32,205 nt of DNA, taken from the NCBI GenBank assembly GCA_049651845.1, contig JBASCW010000149.1, positions 1 to 32,205 on the forward strand, read 5' to 3'. Position numbers and translations under genes: made by a program. Within the stretch, counting starts at the first letter, position 1. Each line of letters begins with the position of its first letter. The notes below the pieces were generated by a model that saw only the letters and a list, made by a program, of their open reading frames with translations, did no database searches and was not told the DNA's origin. This DNA is from RBG-16-66-20 sp049651845. GTDB taxonomy: Bacteria > Pseudomonadota > Gammaproteobacteria > Burkholderiales > SG8-39. This document shows, piece after piece, positions 23,954 to 31,973 of the stretch.

Positions 23954-26935
23954 TCAGCCCGCCGCGCGCCGCGCCGCCAGATCGCGCGCCAGCACCTGCT
24001 CGAAGCCGGCGGCGTCCACCGGGGCGCTGAAATGGTGGCCCTGCCACTCGTCGCAGCCGAGCGTGCGCAGGCGCGCGAGCTGCGCCTCGTTCTCCACGCC
24101 CTCGGCGGCGACGCGCAGGCCGAGCGCCTTGGCCATCGCGGCGATCGCCTGCACGATGGCGGCGTCGTGCGGGTGCGCCTCGAGTTCGCGCAGGAACGAG
24201 CGGTCGATCTTCAGCTTGTCGATCGGCAGCCGGCGCAGGTAGGCGAGGCTCGAGTAGCCGGTGCCGAAATCGTCGATCGCCACGCGCACGCCGAGCGCGC
24301 CGATGCGCCGCAGCGTCTGCACGTTCTCGTCGAGCTGCGACATCAGCACGCGCTCGGTGACTTCGAGCTCGACGCAGCGACCGGGCAGCCGGTTGGCCGC
24401 GAGCGCGTGGTCGAGCATGTCCACGTAGCCCTGGCCCTGCGCGAGCTCGTGCGCCGAGACGTTGAGCGCGAACACCATGTCCGCGGCGCCCGCCGCATCG
24501 CGCCGCCACGCCGCCGCCTGCCCGAGCGCGCGCTCGAGCGTCCACTGCCCGAGCGGCCGGATCAGGCCGCACTCCTCAGCGACCGGGATGAAGCTGTCGG
24601 GCATGCGCAGGCTGCCGTCCGGATGCTGCCAGCGCACGAGCGCCTCGGCACCGACCACGCCGCCGCCGGCTCGCGTGGCGAGCACGGGCTGCCAGTGCAG
24701 CAGCAATTCGTTGCGCGCGAGCGCCTGGCGCAGGTCGTTCTCCATGCCCAGGCGCGCCACCGCGCGCGCATTGAGCTCGGGCGAAAAGAAGCGGAAGCTG
24801 TTGCGCCCGGTTTCCTTGGCGTGGTTGGCGGCGACGTCGGCGTTCTTCAGCAGCTCGCCGAAGTCGCGGCCGTCGCCCGGGTAGACGCTCACGCCGATCG
24901 AGGCGGTCACGCCGAGCGTGTGCCCCTCGATGGTGAACGGCCGCGCGAGGATCGCGAGCGCGCGCTGCGCGAGCGCCGCGGCCTCGCCGTAGTCCTTGAG
25001 GCCGTTCCACAGCAGCACGAACTCGTCGCCGCCCAGGCGCGCGAGCGTGTCGTCGCGCCGCAAGGTGCCGCCCAGGCGCTCGGCGACCGCGCGCAGCAGC
25101 GCGTCGCCCGCCGCGTGGCCGAGCGAGTCGTTGACCAGCTTGAAGCGGTCGAGGTCGAGGAACAGAAGTGCCAGGCTTCCCCGCGTGCGCGCCGCCTGCA
25201 GGATCGCCTGGTCGGCGCGATCGGCGAGCAGCACGCGGTTCGGCAGCCCGGTGATCGCATCGCGCGTGGCGAGGTACTGGATGCGCTCCTCGGCCTGCTT
25301 GCGCGCGGTGATGTCGGCGCCCGTGCCGCGGTAGCCCTTGAGGCTTCCGGCGGCGTCGAACACCGGCACGCCGGTGATCGACTGCCAGATCACGCGGCCG
25401 GACTTGGTGAGCGAGCGGTGCACCTGGTCGCGGAAGCCCTCGGCATTGGCGGCGCGCGCGGCGAACCAGTCGTCCATCGCCTGCGCCTCGCCGAGCGGCA
25501 TGAACTCGCGCGGCGCGCGGCCGATCATCTCGTGGCGCAGGTAGCCGAGCACCTTCTCGACGCGCTCGGACAGGAAGGTATAGCGCCAGCCCGCGTCGGT
25601 CTCCCAGACGTACTCGCCCGAGGCCTCGAGCACGTCGCGGAAGCGCTTCTCGCGCTCGGCGAGCACCTCGCGCGCCTTGCGTTGCTCGCTCACGTCGCGC
25701 ATCACCGCCTGCATCACCAGGCGGCCGCGCTCCAGGTACGACACCATCGCCGCCTCGACCGTGCGCTCGCTGCCGTCCAGGCAGCGCAGGCGCCGGTCCT
25801 CGAACTCGACGCGCCCGGGCCCCGCGCTCACGTAGTTCAGGCGCTCGGTGAAGCGCGGGCGGTGCTCGGTGTGGATGATCTCCTCCATGCGCAGGCCGAT
25901 CAGGCGCTTGGGCGTGCCGGCGTGCAGCAGGCGCGCCGCGGCCTGGTTGGCGTAGTCGATGAGGCCGCCGGAGAACGCGATCACCGCGTCGGGCGCGAGC
26001 TCGATGAGCGAGCGGTAGCGCTCCTCGGCGTCGCGGCTCGCCTGCTCGGCGCGCTTGCGCGCGTCGATGTCGGTGACGGTGCCCGACATGCGCAGCGCGC
26101 GGCCCTGCTCGTCGCGCTCGCCGACGCGGCCGGTGGCGATCACCCAGCGCCAGTCGCCGCTCGCGGCGCGCACGCGGAATTCGACCGCGCTCGCCGCGGT
26201 GTCCCCCGACTCGCCGCCCTTCAGCGTGCGCACGAATCCGGCGCGCACCGTCTCGCGGTCGCGCGGGTGGACGCGCTCGAGCAGGTCCGCGAGTCGCGCG
26301 ATCTGCGCGACCGGCTCCTCGCCGAGCAGCTTGGCCCAGACGTGGCTCAGGAACACGGTGCCGATGCCGACGTCGCAGTCCCAGACCGCGAGGTTGCCGC
26401 CCTCGGTGGCGAGCTCGAGGCGCTCCTTGGCCTCTGCGAGCGAGCGCTCGGCGCGGCGCTTGTCGGTGATGTCCTGGCCGACGCCGCGGTAGCCGAGGAA
26501 GCGCCCCGATGCGTCGTAGCGCGGCTTGCCGGTGATGCGGTGCACGCGCCGCTCGCCCGCGTCGCTGCGCGAGATTACGAAGTCGAAGAACGGCAGCTGC
26601 GCGTCGAGCTCCTCGAGCCGCTCGAAGTGCTCGACCAGCGCGCGCGGCTCGACGTGCACGCCGGGCACCTCCCAGAGGCGGCGGCCGTGGGCCATCTCGC
26701 TGCCGAACAGCGCCACCACCGCCGGGCCGCCCGAGAGCCAGCTCACGCGATGCTGCGCGTCGGTCTCCCAGAACCAGTCCGCCGAGAGCGAGGTCAGGTG
26801 GCGGAAGCGCTCCTCCGACAGGCGCAGCGCCTGCGTGGCGAGCCGGTCGCGCCGGCGCGCGCCGAACCACACGCCGAGCAGCACCAGGCCGCCCGTGAGC
26901 AGCAACAGCGCTTCGGCGAACTGCGACCAGACCAC
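23954..26935 (-). CDS. Four-PAS GGDEF-EAL bifunctional c-di-GMP protein
   Basis: A 993-residue regulator. An N-terminal membrane helix (about 6-26) is followed by four PAS domains (about 41-160, 172-295, 305-417, 430-546), then GGDEF (about 555-720) and EAL (about 735-985). Both catalytic motifs are intact: G635-G-D-E-F639, with the product-inhibition site R626-x-x-D629 exactly five residues before it, and E764-A-L766, with NVSAHEL, DDFGTGYSSL and the AEGVE loop. It can therefore probably both make and break c-di-GMP, with the PAS domains choosing. The start is GTG at 26935, one base after the pilB-like stop, so the two genes are coupled. Confidence 0.93.
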   Translation of the reverse strand: MVWSQFAEALLLLTGGLVLLGVWFGARRRDRLATQALRLSEERFRHLTSLSADWFWETDAQHRVSWLSGGPAVVALFGSEMAHGRRLWEVPGVHVEPRALVEHFERLEELDAQLPFFDFVISRSDAGERRVHRITGKPRYDASGRFLGYRGVGQDITDKRRAERSLAEAKERLELATEGGNLAVWDCDVGIGTVFLSHVWAKLLGEEPVAQIARLADLLERVHPRDRETVRAGFVRTLKGGESGDTAASAVEFRVRAASGDWRWVIATGRVGERDEQGRALRMSGTVTDIDARKRAEQASRDAEERYRSLIELAPDAVIAFSGGLIDYANQAAARLLHAGTPKRLIGLRMEEIIHTEHRPRFTERLNYVSAGPGRVEFEDRRLRCLDGSERTVEAAMVSYLERGRLVMQAVMRDVSEQRKAREVLAEREKRFRDVLEASGEYVWETDAGWRYTFLSERVEKVLGYLRHEMIGRAPREFMPLGEAQAMDDWFAARAANAEGFRDQVHRSLTKSGRVIWQSITGVPVFDAAGSLKGYRGTGADITARKQAEERIQYLATRDAITGLPNRVLLADRADQAILQAARTRGSLALLFLDLDRFKLVNDSLGHAAGDALLRAVAERLGGTLRRDDTLARLGGDEFVLLWNGLKDYGEAAALAQRALAILARPFTIEGHTLGVTASIGVSVYPGDGRDFGELLKNADVAANHAKETGRNSFRFFSPELNARAVARLGMENDLRQALARNELLLHWQPVLATRAGGGVVGAEALVRWQHPDGSLRMPDSFIPVAEECGLIRPLGQWTLERALGQAAAWRRDAAGAADMVFALNVSAHELAQGQGYVDMLDHALAANRLPGRCVELEVTERVLMSQLDENVQTLRRIGALGVRVAIDDFGTGYSSLAYLRRLPIDKLKIDRSFLRELEAHPHDAAIVQAIAAMAKALGLRVAAEGVENEAQLARLRTLGCDEWQGHHFSAPVDAAGFEQVLARDLAARRAAG

Positions 26936-26936
26936 G

Positions 26937-28757
26937 CTAGCCTGCCGAGTCCGCCGGTGGCGCGGTCTTCAGCACTTCCTCGATCGTGGTGTAGCCCGCG
27001 GCCACCTTCATTGCGCCGCTGATGCGCAGCGGCTTCATGCCCTCGCGGAACGCCTGCTCGCGGATCTTCGCCAGGTCGCCGGTGGCGCTGATGATCTCCT
27101 TGATCGGCCCGGAGGCGAGCAGCGTCTCGTAGATGCCGACGCGGCCCTGGAAGCCCGTCATGCGGCATTCCAGGCAACCGACCGGCTTGTAGACCGCGGC
27201 CGGGCGGTTCGCCTTCCAGGGCGAGACCAGGCCTTCCCAGGCGTGCACGTCCTCGGCGCGGTGCAGCTCCACCCGCTGCTTGCAGTGCGGGCAGAGGATG
27301 CGCACCAGGCGCTGCGCCATCACGCCGTTCAGCGTCGCGTTGACCAGGTACGGCTTGATGCCGAGCTCCATCATGCGCGTCACCGCGCTCGGCGCGTCGT
27401 TGGTGTGCAGCGTAGAGAGCACGAGGTGGCCCGTGAGCGAGGCCTGCACCGCCATCTCGGCGGTCTCCAGGTCGCGGATCTCGCCCACCATGATGATGTC
27501 CGGGTCCTGGCGCATGAGCGCGCGCAGGCCGTCGGCGAAGCCGAGGTCGATGGCGTTGTTCACCTGCATCTGGTTGAAGGAACCCTCCACCATCTCGATC
27601 GGGTCCTCGACCGTGCAGACGTTGACGTCGGGCGTGGCGAGCTGCTTGAGCGTCGAGTACAGCGTGGTGGTCTTGCCCGAGCCGGTCGGCCCCGTGACCA
27701 GCACGATGCCGTTCGGCCGGTCGGTCATGTCCTTCCAGCGCTGGCTGTCTTCCTCCGAGAAGCCGAGCTCGCGGAAATCGCGCACCAGCACCTCGGGATC
27801 GAACACGCGCATCACCAGCTTCTCGCCGAAGGCGGTGGGCAGCGTCGACAGGCGCAGCTCGACCTCCTCGCCGTCGAGCGTGCGCGTCTTGATGCGGCCG
27901 TCCTGCGGGCGGCGCTTCTCGACCACGTCCATGCGCGACAGGATCTTGATACGGCTGGTCATCGCCGCCAGCACCGAGGCCGGGATCTGGTAGACCTGGT
28001 GCAGCACGCCGTCGATGCGGAAGCGCACGATGCCGAACTCGCGGCGCGGCTCGATGTGGATGTCGCTCGCGCGCTGCTCGAAGGCGTAGCCCCAGAGCCA
28101 GTCCACCACCTTGACGATGTGCGCGTCGTTGGCGTCGAAGGTCTTGTTGGCGGCGCCGAGCTCGACCAGCTGCTCGAAGTTCGACACCCCCGAGACGCCG
28201 ACCGCGCCCTTGGCGGCGCCCTTCATCGACTTGGCGAGGTTGTAGAACTCGACCTGGTAGCGCTCGATGTCGGCCGGGTTGGCGATCACGCGGCGGATGT
28301 CGAGCTTGATGATGCGCTTGAGCTCGGGCTCCCACTCGCGCACGTAGGGCTCGCTCACCGCGACCACCACTTCCTTGCTGGTCACCTGCACCGGCAGGAT
28401 CTTGAAGCGCGTGGCGTAGGTCGAGGACATCACCTCGGTGACCGCGCTGAAGTCGATCTTGAGCGGATCGATGTGCTTGTATTCCATGCCCACGCGCTTG
28501 GCCATCCACTCGGTGAGCGCCTCGAGCGACAACTGCTTGCTGGGCGAGCGCAGGTCTTTCCACTTCTGGTCGGCGATCACCGACAGCGGGTGCTGGGCGC
28601 CGCGGTAGTAGCGGCGCTCCTTTTTCATCTTCTCGGCGTCCTCGGCCGACACCAGCTTGTCCTCGACCAGCCAGTCGAGGTACTCGGAGATCGTGAGGCG
28701 GCGCTCCGCAGGCGCTGCGGCCTTGGGATCCACCGCCTTCGGATCGACGACAGCCAT
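26937..28757 (-). CDS. GspE/PilB-type secretion or pilus ATPase
   Basis: A 606-residue hexameric ATPase of the type II secretion/type IV pilus family. An N-terminal T2SSE_N-like region (about 75-185, KQLSLEALTEWMAKRVGMEYKHIDPLKID) precedes the ATPase core with the Walker A GPTGSGKTTT at 356-365, the Asp box and Walker B (IIMVGEIRDLETAE, 421-434) and the His box (STLHTND). The zinc-binding cysteines are C489, C492, C528 and C531. No other pilus or secretion genes adjoin, so it is an orphan copy. Some family members bind c-di-GMP at the N-terminus; being coupled to a GGDEF/EAL gene makes this worth considering, although the classical motif is not obvious here. A CATAAT hexamer lies eight bases before the ATG. 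Confidence 0.9.
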   Translation of the reverse strand: MAVVDPKAVDPKAAAPAERRLTISEYLDWLVEDKLVSAEDAEKMKKERRYYRGAQHPLSVIADQKWKDLRSPSKQLSLEALTEWMAKRVGMEYKHIDPLKIDFSAVTEVMSSTYATRFKILPVQVTSKEVVVAVSEPYVREWEPELKRIIKLDIRRVIANPADIERYQVEFYNLAKSMKGAAKGAVGVSGVSNFEQLVELGAANKTFDANDAHIVKVVDWLWGYAFEQRASDIHIEPRREFGIVRFRIDGVLHQVYQIPASVLAAMTSRIKILSRMDVVEKRRPQDGRIKTRTLDGEEVELRLSTLPTAFGEKLVMRVFDPEVLVRDFRELGFSEEDSQRWKDMTDRPNGIVLVTGPTGSGKTTTLYSTLKQLATPDVNVCTVEDPIEMVEGSFNQMQVNNAIDLGFADGLRALMRQDPDIIMVGEIRDLETAEMAVQASLTGHLVLSTLHTNDAPSAVTRMMELGIKPYLVNATLNGVMAQRLVRILCPHCKQRVELHRAEDVHAWEGLVSPWKANRPAAVYKPVGCLECRMTGFQGRVGIYETLLASGPIKEIISATGDLAKIREQAFREGMKPLRISGAMKVAAGYTTIEEVLKTAPPADSAG

Positions 28758-28765
28758 GGAGGATC

Positions 28766-28771
28766 ATTATG
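28766..28771 (-). promoter_or_regulatory. Candidate -10 element of the GspE/PilB gene
   Basis: CATAAT on the minus strand, eight bases before the ATG at 28757. The implied leader is at most two or three bases. No ribosome binding site precedes the ATG (the nearby CCTCC is on the wrong strand). Confidence 0.4.
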
Positions 28772-28784
28772 CCCTGATCTCGAA

Positions 28785-28821
28785 ACGGGGGAACCGAGGT
28801 TCCCCCGTACCCCCTCGGGGG
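28785..28821. repeat. Tandem palindromes between divergent genes
   Basis: ACGGGGGAACC and GGTTCCCCCGT (28785-28808) form an 11-bp perfect stem with a two-base GA centre. Immediately beside it CCCCC-TC-GGGGG (28810-28821) forms a second. They sit where the -35 regions of both divergent genes (PilB-like and MFS) would be. They could be an operator for a shared regulator or a dispersed repeat element. Confidence 0.7.
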
Positions 28822-28822
28822 C

Positions 28823-28828
28823 TACACT
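28823..28828 (+). promoter_or_regulatory. Candidate -10 element of the MFS gene
   Basis: TACACT, seven bases before the proposed GTG start at 28836, implying transcription from or beside the start codon. Confidence 0.35.
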
Positions 28829-28835
28829 TGCCTTT

Positions 28836-30122
28836 GTGACCGACGCCACGAAACGACGCTCGCTCGCGCAGGACGTCAGCCTGCGCGAGGCCTGGGCCTG
28901 GAGCATGTACGACTTCGCCAACTCCGGGTACACCACGGTGGTCATCACCGCGGTCTTCAACGCCTTCTTCGTCGCCGCCGTCGCCGGCAAGGCACCCTGG
29001 GCGACCTTCGCCTGGACCGCCGCCCTGTCGGTCTCCTACCTCGCGGTGCTGCTCTCGGCGCCGCTCGTGGGCGCCTGGGCCGACGCGCACGCGGCGAAGA
29101 AGAAGCTCCTTTTCTATGCGACGGCAGGTTGCGTTGTTTTTACGGCCTTGTTGTTTTTTGTGTCTCCGGGAATGGTGGCCCTGGCCATCTGCCTGATCAT
29201 CCTTTCCAACTTCTTCTTCGCCACCGGCGAGAACCTCATCGCCGCCTTCCTCACCGAGATCGCCGACTCGAAGGCCATGGGCCGCGTCTCGGGCTGGGGC
29301 TGGGCCTTCGGCTACCTCGGCGGCCTGGTGTCGCTCGGCATCAGCCTCGCCTACATCACCTGGGCGCAGAAGCAGGGCCACGGCGGCAACCAATTCGTGC
29401 CGGTGGTGATGCTCATCACCGCCGTCATCTTCGCGCTCGCCGCCACGCCGACCTTCCTGTTCCTCAAGGAGCGCGCGCGTGCGCACCGCAAGATCGAGCG
29501 CCCCTGGGCGCGCGTCATGCAGACCCTGCACCACGCGCGCGACTACCGCGACCTGTGGCGCTTCCTCGTCTGCATCCTGTTCTACCAGGCCGGCATCATG
29601 GCCGTGATCGCGCTCGCCGCAATCTACGCGCAGGAAGCCATGAAATTCACCAGCACCCAGACCATCGTGCTGGTGCTGGTGGTCAACATCACCGCCGCCC
29701 TCGGCGCCTTTGGCTTCGGCTACCTGCAGGACTACATCGGCCACATCAAGGCGATGACGCTGGTCCTCGCCGGCTGGATCGTCATGATCGCCCTCGCCTA
29801 CGTCGCCGAGAGCGTGCAGATGTTCTGGATCGCCGCCAACCTCGCGGGCCTGTGCATGGGCGCCGCCCAGGCCGCCGGCCGCGCCATCGTCGGCTACCTG
29901 TCGCCGAAGGAACGCACGGCGGAGTTCTTCGGGCTGTGGGGACTGGCGGTCAAAGCGGCGTCGATCTTCGGGCCGCTGACCTACGGCCTGGTCACCTGGA
30001 TCTTCGAAGGCAACCACCGGCTCGGCATCCTCTCCGTCGGCGCCTACTTCGCTGTCGGGCTGATTCTTCTCGTCGGCATCGACGTCGAGCGCGGGCGGCG
30101 GGCGGCGCTCAGTTCAGATTGA
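28836..30122 (+). CDS. UMF1/Atg22-like MFS transporter
   Basis: A 428-residue inner-membrane protein with about 12 hydrophobic segments. The N-terminus AWAWSMYDFANSGYTTVVITAVFNAFF is the hallmark of the UMF1 (Atg22-like) branch of the major facilitator superfamily, followed by GRVSGWGWAFGYLGGLVSLGI. Substrates in bacteria are generally not known; yeast Atg22 exports amino acids from the vacuole. I chose the GTG at 28836 because the frame upstream is non-coding repeat sequence, although it stays open far into the PilB region. A T-rich patch (29109-29172) interrupts the otherwise GC-rich codon use. The stop is one base before the next gene. Confidence 0.85.
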   Translation: MTDATKRRSLAQDVSLREAWAWSMYDFANSGYTTVVITAVFNAFFVAAVAGKAPWATFAWTAALSVSYLAVLLSAPLVGAWADAHAAKKKLLFYATAGCVVFTALLFFVSPGMVALAICLIILSNFFFATGENLIAAFLTEIADSKAMGRVSGWGWAFGYLGGLVSLGISLAYITWAQKQGHGGNQFVPVVMLITAVIFALAATPTFLFLKERARAHRKIERPWARVMQTLHHARDYRDLWRFLVCILFYQAGIMAVIALAAIYAQEAMKFTSTQTIVLVLVVNITAALGAFGFGYLQDYIGHIKAMTLVLAGWIVMIALAYVAESVQMFWIAANLAGLCMGAAQAAGRAIVGYLSPKERTAEFFGLWGLAVKAASIFGPLTYGLVTWIFEGNHRLGILSVGAYFAVGLILLVGIDVERGRRAALSSD

Positions 30123-30123
30123 C

Positions 30124-30972
30124 ATGCCCGTGCGATTGAGGGTGGTCGTCGCCTCGACCGCGCTCCTTCTCGGAAGTGGCGGCCTCGCAAATGCGCAAAG
30201 TGCGCAGACCGACCCCAATCTCGCGAATCCCACGCAGCTCGTCACGGTCGAGCGCGAAGGCTACGCAGTCACCGGGCTGGTGACGCATCTGGAGGGCGCG
30301 AAAGCGTTCAAGTTCGGCGTGGCGTTGTTTCCGGGCTATCCCGGAATCATGCGATTTCGCGAGGAAGACGGCAGGCTGAAGTACGACCTGGGTGGAAACT
30401 TCCTGGTGCGCTCGCGCCGCTGGTGGCTGGACGACGAGACGCTGGTGGCGGTGCTGGACGCGCCGTCCGACCAATGGGGTTCGTTCAGTCAACGCTTTCG
30501 CGAGACGCCGCGCTACGGCGCGGACGTCGCGGCGCTGCTCACGGAGATCGGGCGCAAGTTCGGCATCGAGGACTGGACGTACGTCGGCACGAGCGAAGGT
30601 TCCATCAGCGCGTTCCATGCAGGGCGCATGAGTCCAGCGCTCGCGAAGCGCGTGATCCTGACCGCGTCCGTGATCCGCGCCGGCCGCAACGGGCCGGGAC
30701 TGTCCGGCGTCGACTACTCTGAGCTACGAGCGAAGCTGCTCTGGGTCAACCACGAGGACGACCCCTGCGATTTCACGCGTTACGGGCTGGTGAAGGACGC
30801 GGCACAGCGCAGCGGCGCGCCGCTGGTTACCGTGCGCGGCGGCGGTCCCGCGCGCGGCGACGCCTGCATGGCATACACGCAGCACGGATTCGTCGGCGTG
30901 GAAAAGGAAACCGTGCTGGCCATGCGGTCGTGGATGAAGACCGGCGTCACGCCGCCGGATGTGAAGCCGTAG
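30124..30972 (+). CDS. Exported alpha/beta-hydrolase-fold protein
   Basis: A 282-residue protein with a signal peptide (cleavage likely after residue 24, ANA). The nucleophile elbow G155-T-S157-E-G159 and H254 (TQHGF) fit a catalytic triad, with D213 in NHEDDPCD as the likely acid. C215 and C248 could form a disulfide in the periplasm. The overall pattern resembles small dienelactone-hydrolase-like or lipase-like enzymes, without a specific substrate. It starts one base after the MFS stop and is probably co-transcribed with it. The GC content is like that of the transporter. Confidence 0.75.
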   Translation: MPVRLRVVVASTALLLGSGGLANAQSAQTDPNLANPTQLVTVEREGYAVTGLVTHLEGAKAFKFGVALFPGYPGIMRFREEDGRLKYDLGGNFLVRSRRWWLDDETLVAVLDAPSDQWGSFSQRFRETPRYGADVAALLTEIGRKFGIEDWTYVGTSEGSISAFHAGRMSPALAKRVILTASVIRAGRNGPGLSGVDYSELRAKLLWVNHEDDPCDFTRYGLVKDAAQRSGAPLVTVRGGGPARGDACMAYTQHGFVGVEKETVLAMRSWMKTGVTPPDVKP

Positions 30973-31158
30973 CCCCGCAATCATCTTGGATTGAGATAGC
31001 AAAGCGCACTCCAGCCGAGCGCCGCATTGCCAACCCAGCTCTTTTCGGAATCGAATCAGCGCGTCGATCTTCGCCAAGTACGCCATGTAAGGCAACACGT
31101 TTCCGGTCGCCACTCCAAAACCTTGATTTGAAGCAGAACTGAATAGTGACGCATCAGA

Positions 31159-31205
31159 ATAGAACTATGTTAACCAGCAATTTTGCTGACCAATTCTCGT
31201 TGGGC
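31159..31205 (+). other. Candidate attC-like site, degenerate, upstream of the CPBP gene
   Basis: The R' core GTTGGGC (31199-31205) fits GTTRRRY. An L'-like TTGCTGACC (31183-31191) pairs with CAGCAA (31175-31180) in a small stem, and a weak R''-like ATAGAAC (31159-31165) is present. At 47 bases it is short for attC. The next ORF begins 15 bases after the core. It may instead be a secondary recombination site (G before TTGGGC) at which one cassette was inserted. Confidence 0.4.
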
Positions 31206-31219
31206 GTCGAGGTGACGCG

Positions 31220-31894
31220 ATGCGCGAAATTTGGACCGTAACAGTCTTCGGTTTGGTCATTGCGATGCTCGGCCCCATCTTCGTTGCTGTCGTGAGCGAA
31301 AGGGCAGGGCGGCCGCCGAATCGTCTCCGCCCGCTCTTGCTCGCTCAAGCGGCGCTCGTTGCCATCGTGGCGGCGGTCCTGTCGGTCGTATTCTTCTTCG
31401 AGCACAAGCCGGCCTCCTCCATTGGCCTAAAACCCTTGACTCTCCAGTCCTTCGCTTGGGGTCTCGCTCTCGCGGCCTTCTTCATGTACGTCTTTTCTCC
31501 GGTGGTGTACTGGACGCTTCGACGCTTTCGCCTTGGTGGCTTCGATAAATGCCTCTTGCAGCTTCAAGGGCTACCGGTCTGGTATCTCGTTCTCGCAGTA
31601 GTTATCGGCGGTGTCGCGGAGGAGATTTTGTACCGCGGCTACGCGGTTGAACGCATCGCCACTCTGACGGGGAGCCTATGGTTCGCGGGAGCAATTCCCG
31701 TCGTGGTCTTTGCGGCCGCACACGTGCCAATGTGGGGCTGGGGCCCCGCCCTCGCTACGCTGGTGCCGGGCGCGATCCTCACGGTCTTCTACCTGTGGCA
31801 ACGCGATCTTGCGGCGTGCATCATTGCTCATGTAGTTACCGACTTCGCAGGCATCGTGATCGGGCCCCTTGTCGCTAGCAGGCGGGCATCATGA
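31220..31894 (+). CDS. CPBP-family intramembrane metalloprotease on a cassette-like segment
   Basis: A 224-residue protein with about six membrane segments. The three motifs of the CPBP/Abi (CAAX protease and bacteriocin-processing) family are present: E134-E135-I-L-Y-R139 (VAEEILYRGY), H168 (AAAHVPMWG) and H204 (IIAHVVTDF). Members cleave prenylated proteins or process and protect against peptides, and some act in phage defence; the role here is unknown. GAGGTG ends five bases before the ATG. Codon use is visibly less GC-rich than in the rest of the window. It lies alone between GTTGGGC and GCCCAAC, the complementary ends expected of an integron cassette, and its stop is seven bases before the second site. 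Confidence 0.88.
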   Translation: MREIWTVTVFGLVIAMLGPIFVAVVSERAGRPPNRLRPLLLAQAALVAIVAAVLSVVFFFEHKPASSIGLKPLTLQSFAWGLALAAFFMYVFSPVVYWTLRRFRLGGFDKCLLQLQGLPVWYLVLAVVIGGVAEEILYRGYAVERIATLTGSLWFAGAIPVVVFAAAHVPMWGWGPALATLVPGAILTVFYLWQRDLAACIIAHVVTDFAGIVIGPLVASRRAS

Positions 31895-31901
31895 AGTCGC
31901 C

Positions 31902-31965
31902 GCCCAACCATCGCTTGCAGTGGACGCGCATGAAGCCGTGCGCGGCTGACCAACAACTATAGGGA
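31902..31965 (+). other. Candidate attC recombination site downstream of the CPBP gene
   Basis: R''-like GCCCAAC (31902-31908), exactly complementary to the GTTGGGC upstream of the gene, is followed by an L''-like GCAGTGGAC, a hairpin (GCGCA and TGCGC around TGAAGCCG), and an L'-like GGCTGACC. The expected R' position (31959-31965) reads ATAGGGA, so the final core is mutated or was lost. The overall length of 64 bases is normal for attC. Confidence 0.5.
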
Positions 31966-31973
31966 CTTCCCCA

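Noticed and set aside
24032..27022. Long plus-strand frame opposite the GGDEF/EAL gene
   Set aside because: Opposite intact catalytic domains; the composition is typical of antisense frames in GC-rich DNA.
26526..28835. N-terminal extension of the MFS gene through the PilB region
   Set aside because: The extension is antisense to the GspE/PilB-type gene and passes through a palindromic repeat; MFS homology begins only after 28836.
30724..31113. Minus-strand frame across the end of the hydrolase gene and the following gap
   Set aside because: Most of it is antisense to the hydrolase, has no ribosome binding site, and its peptide matches no family I recognise.
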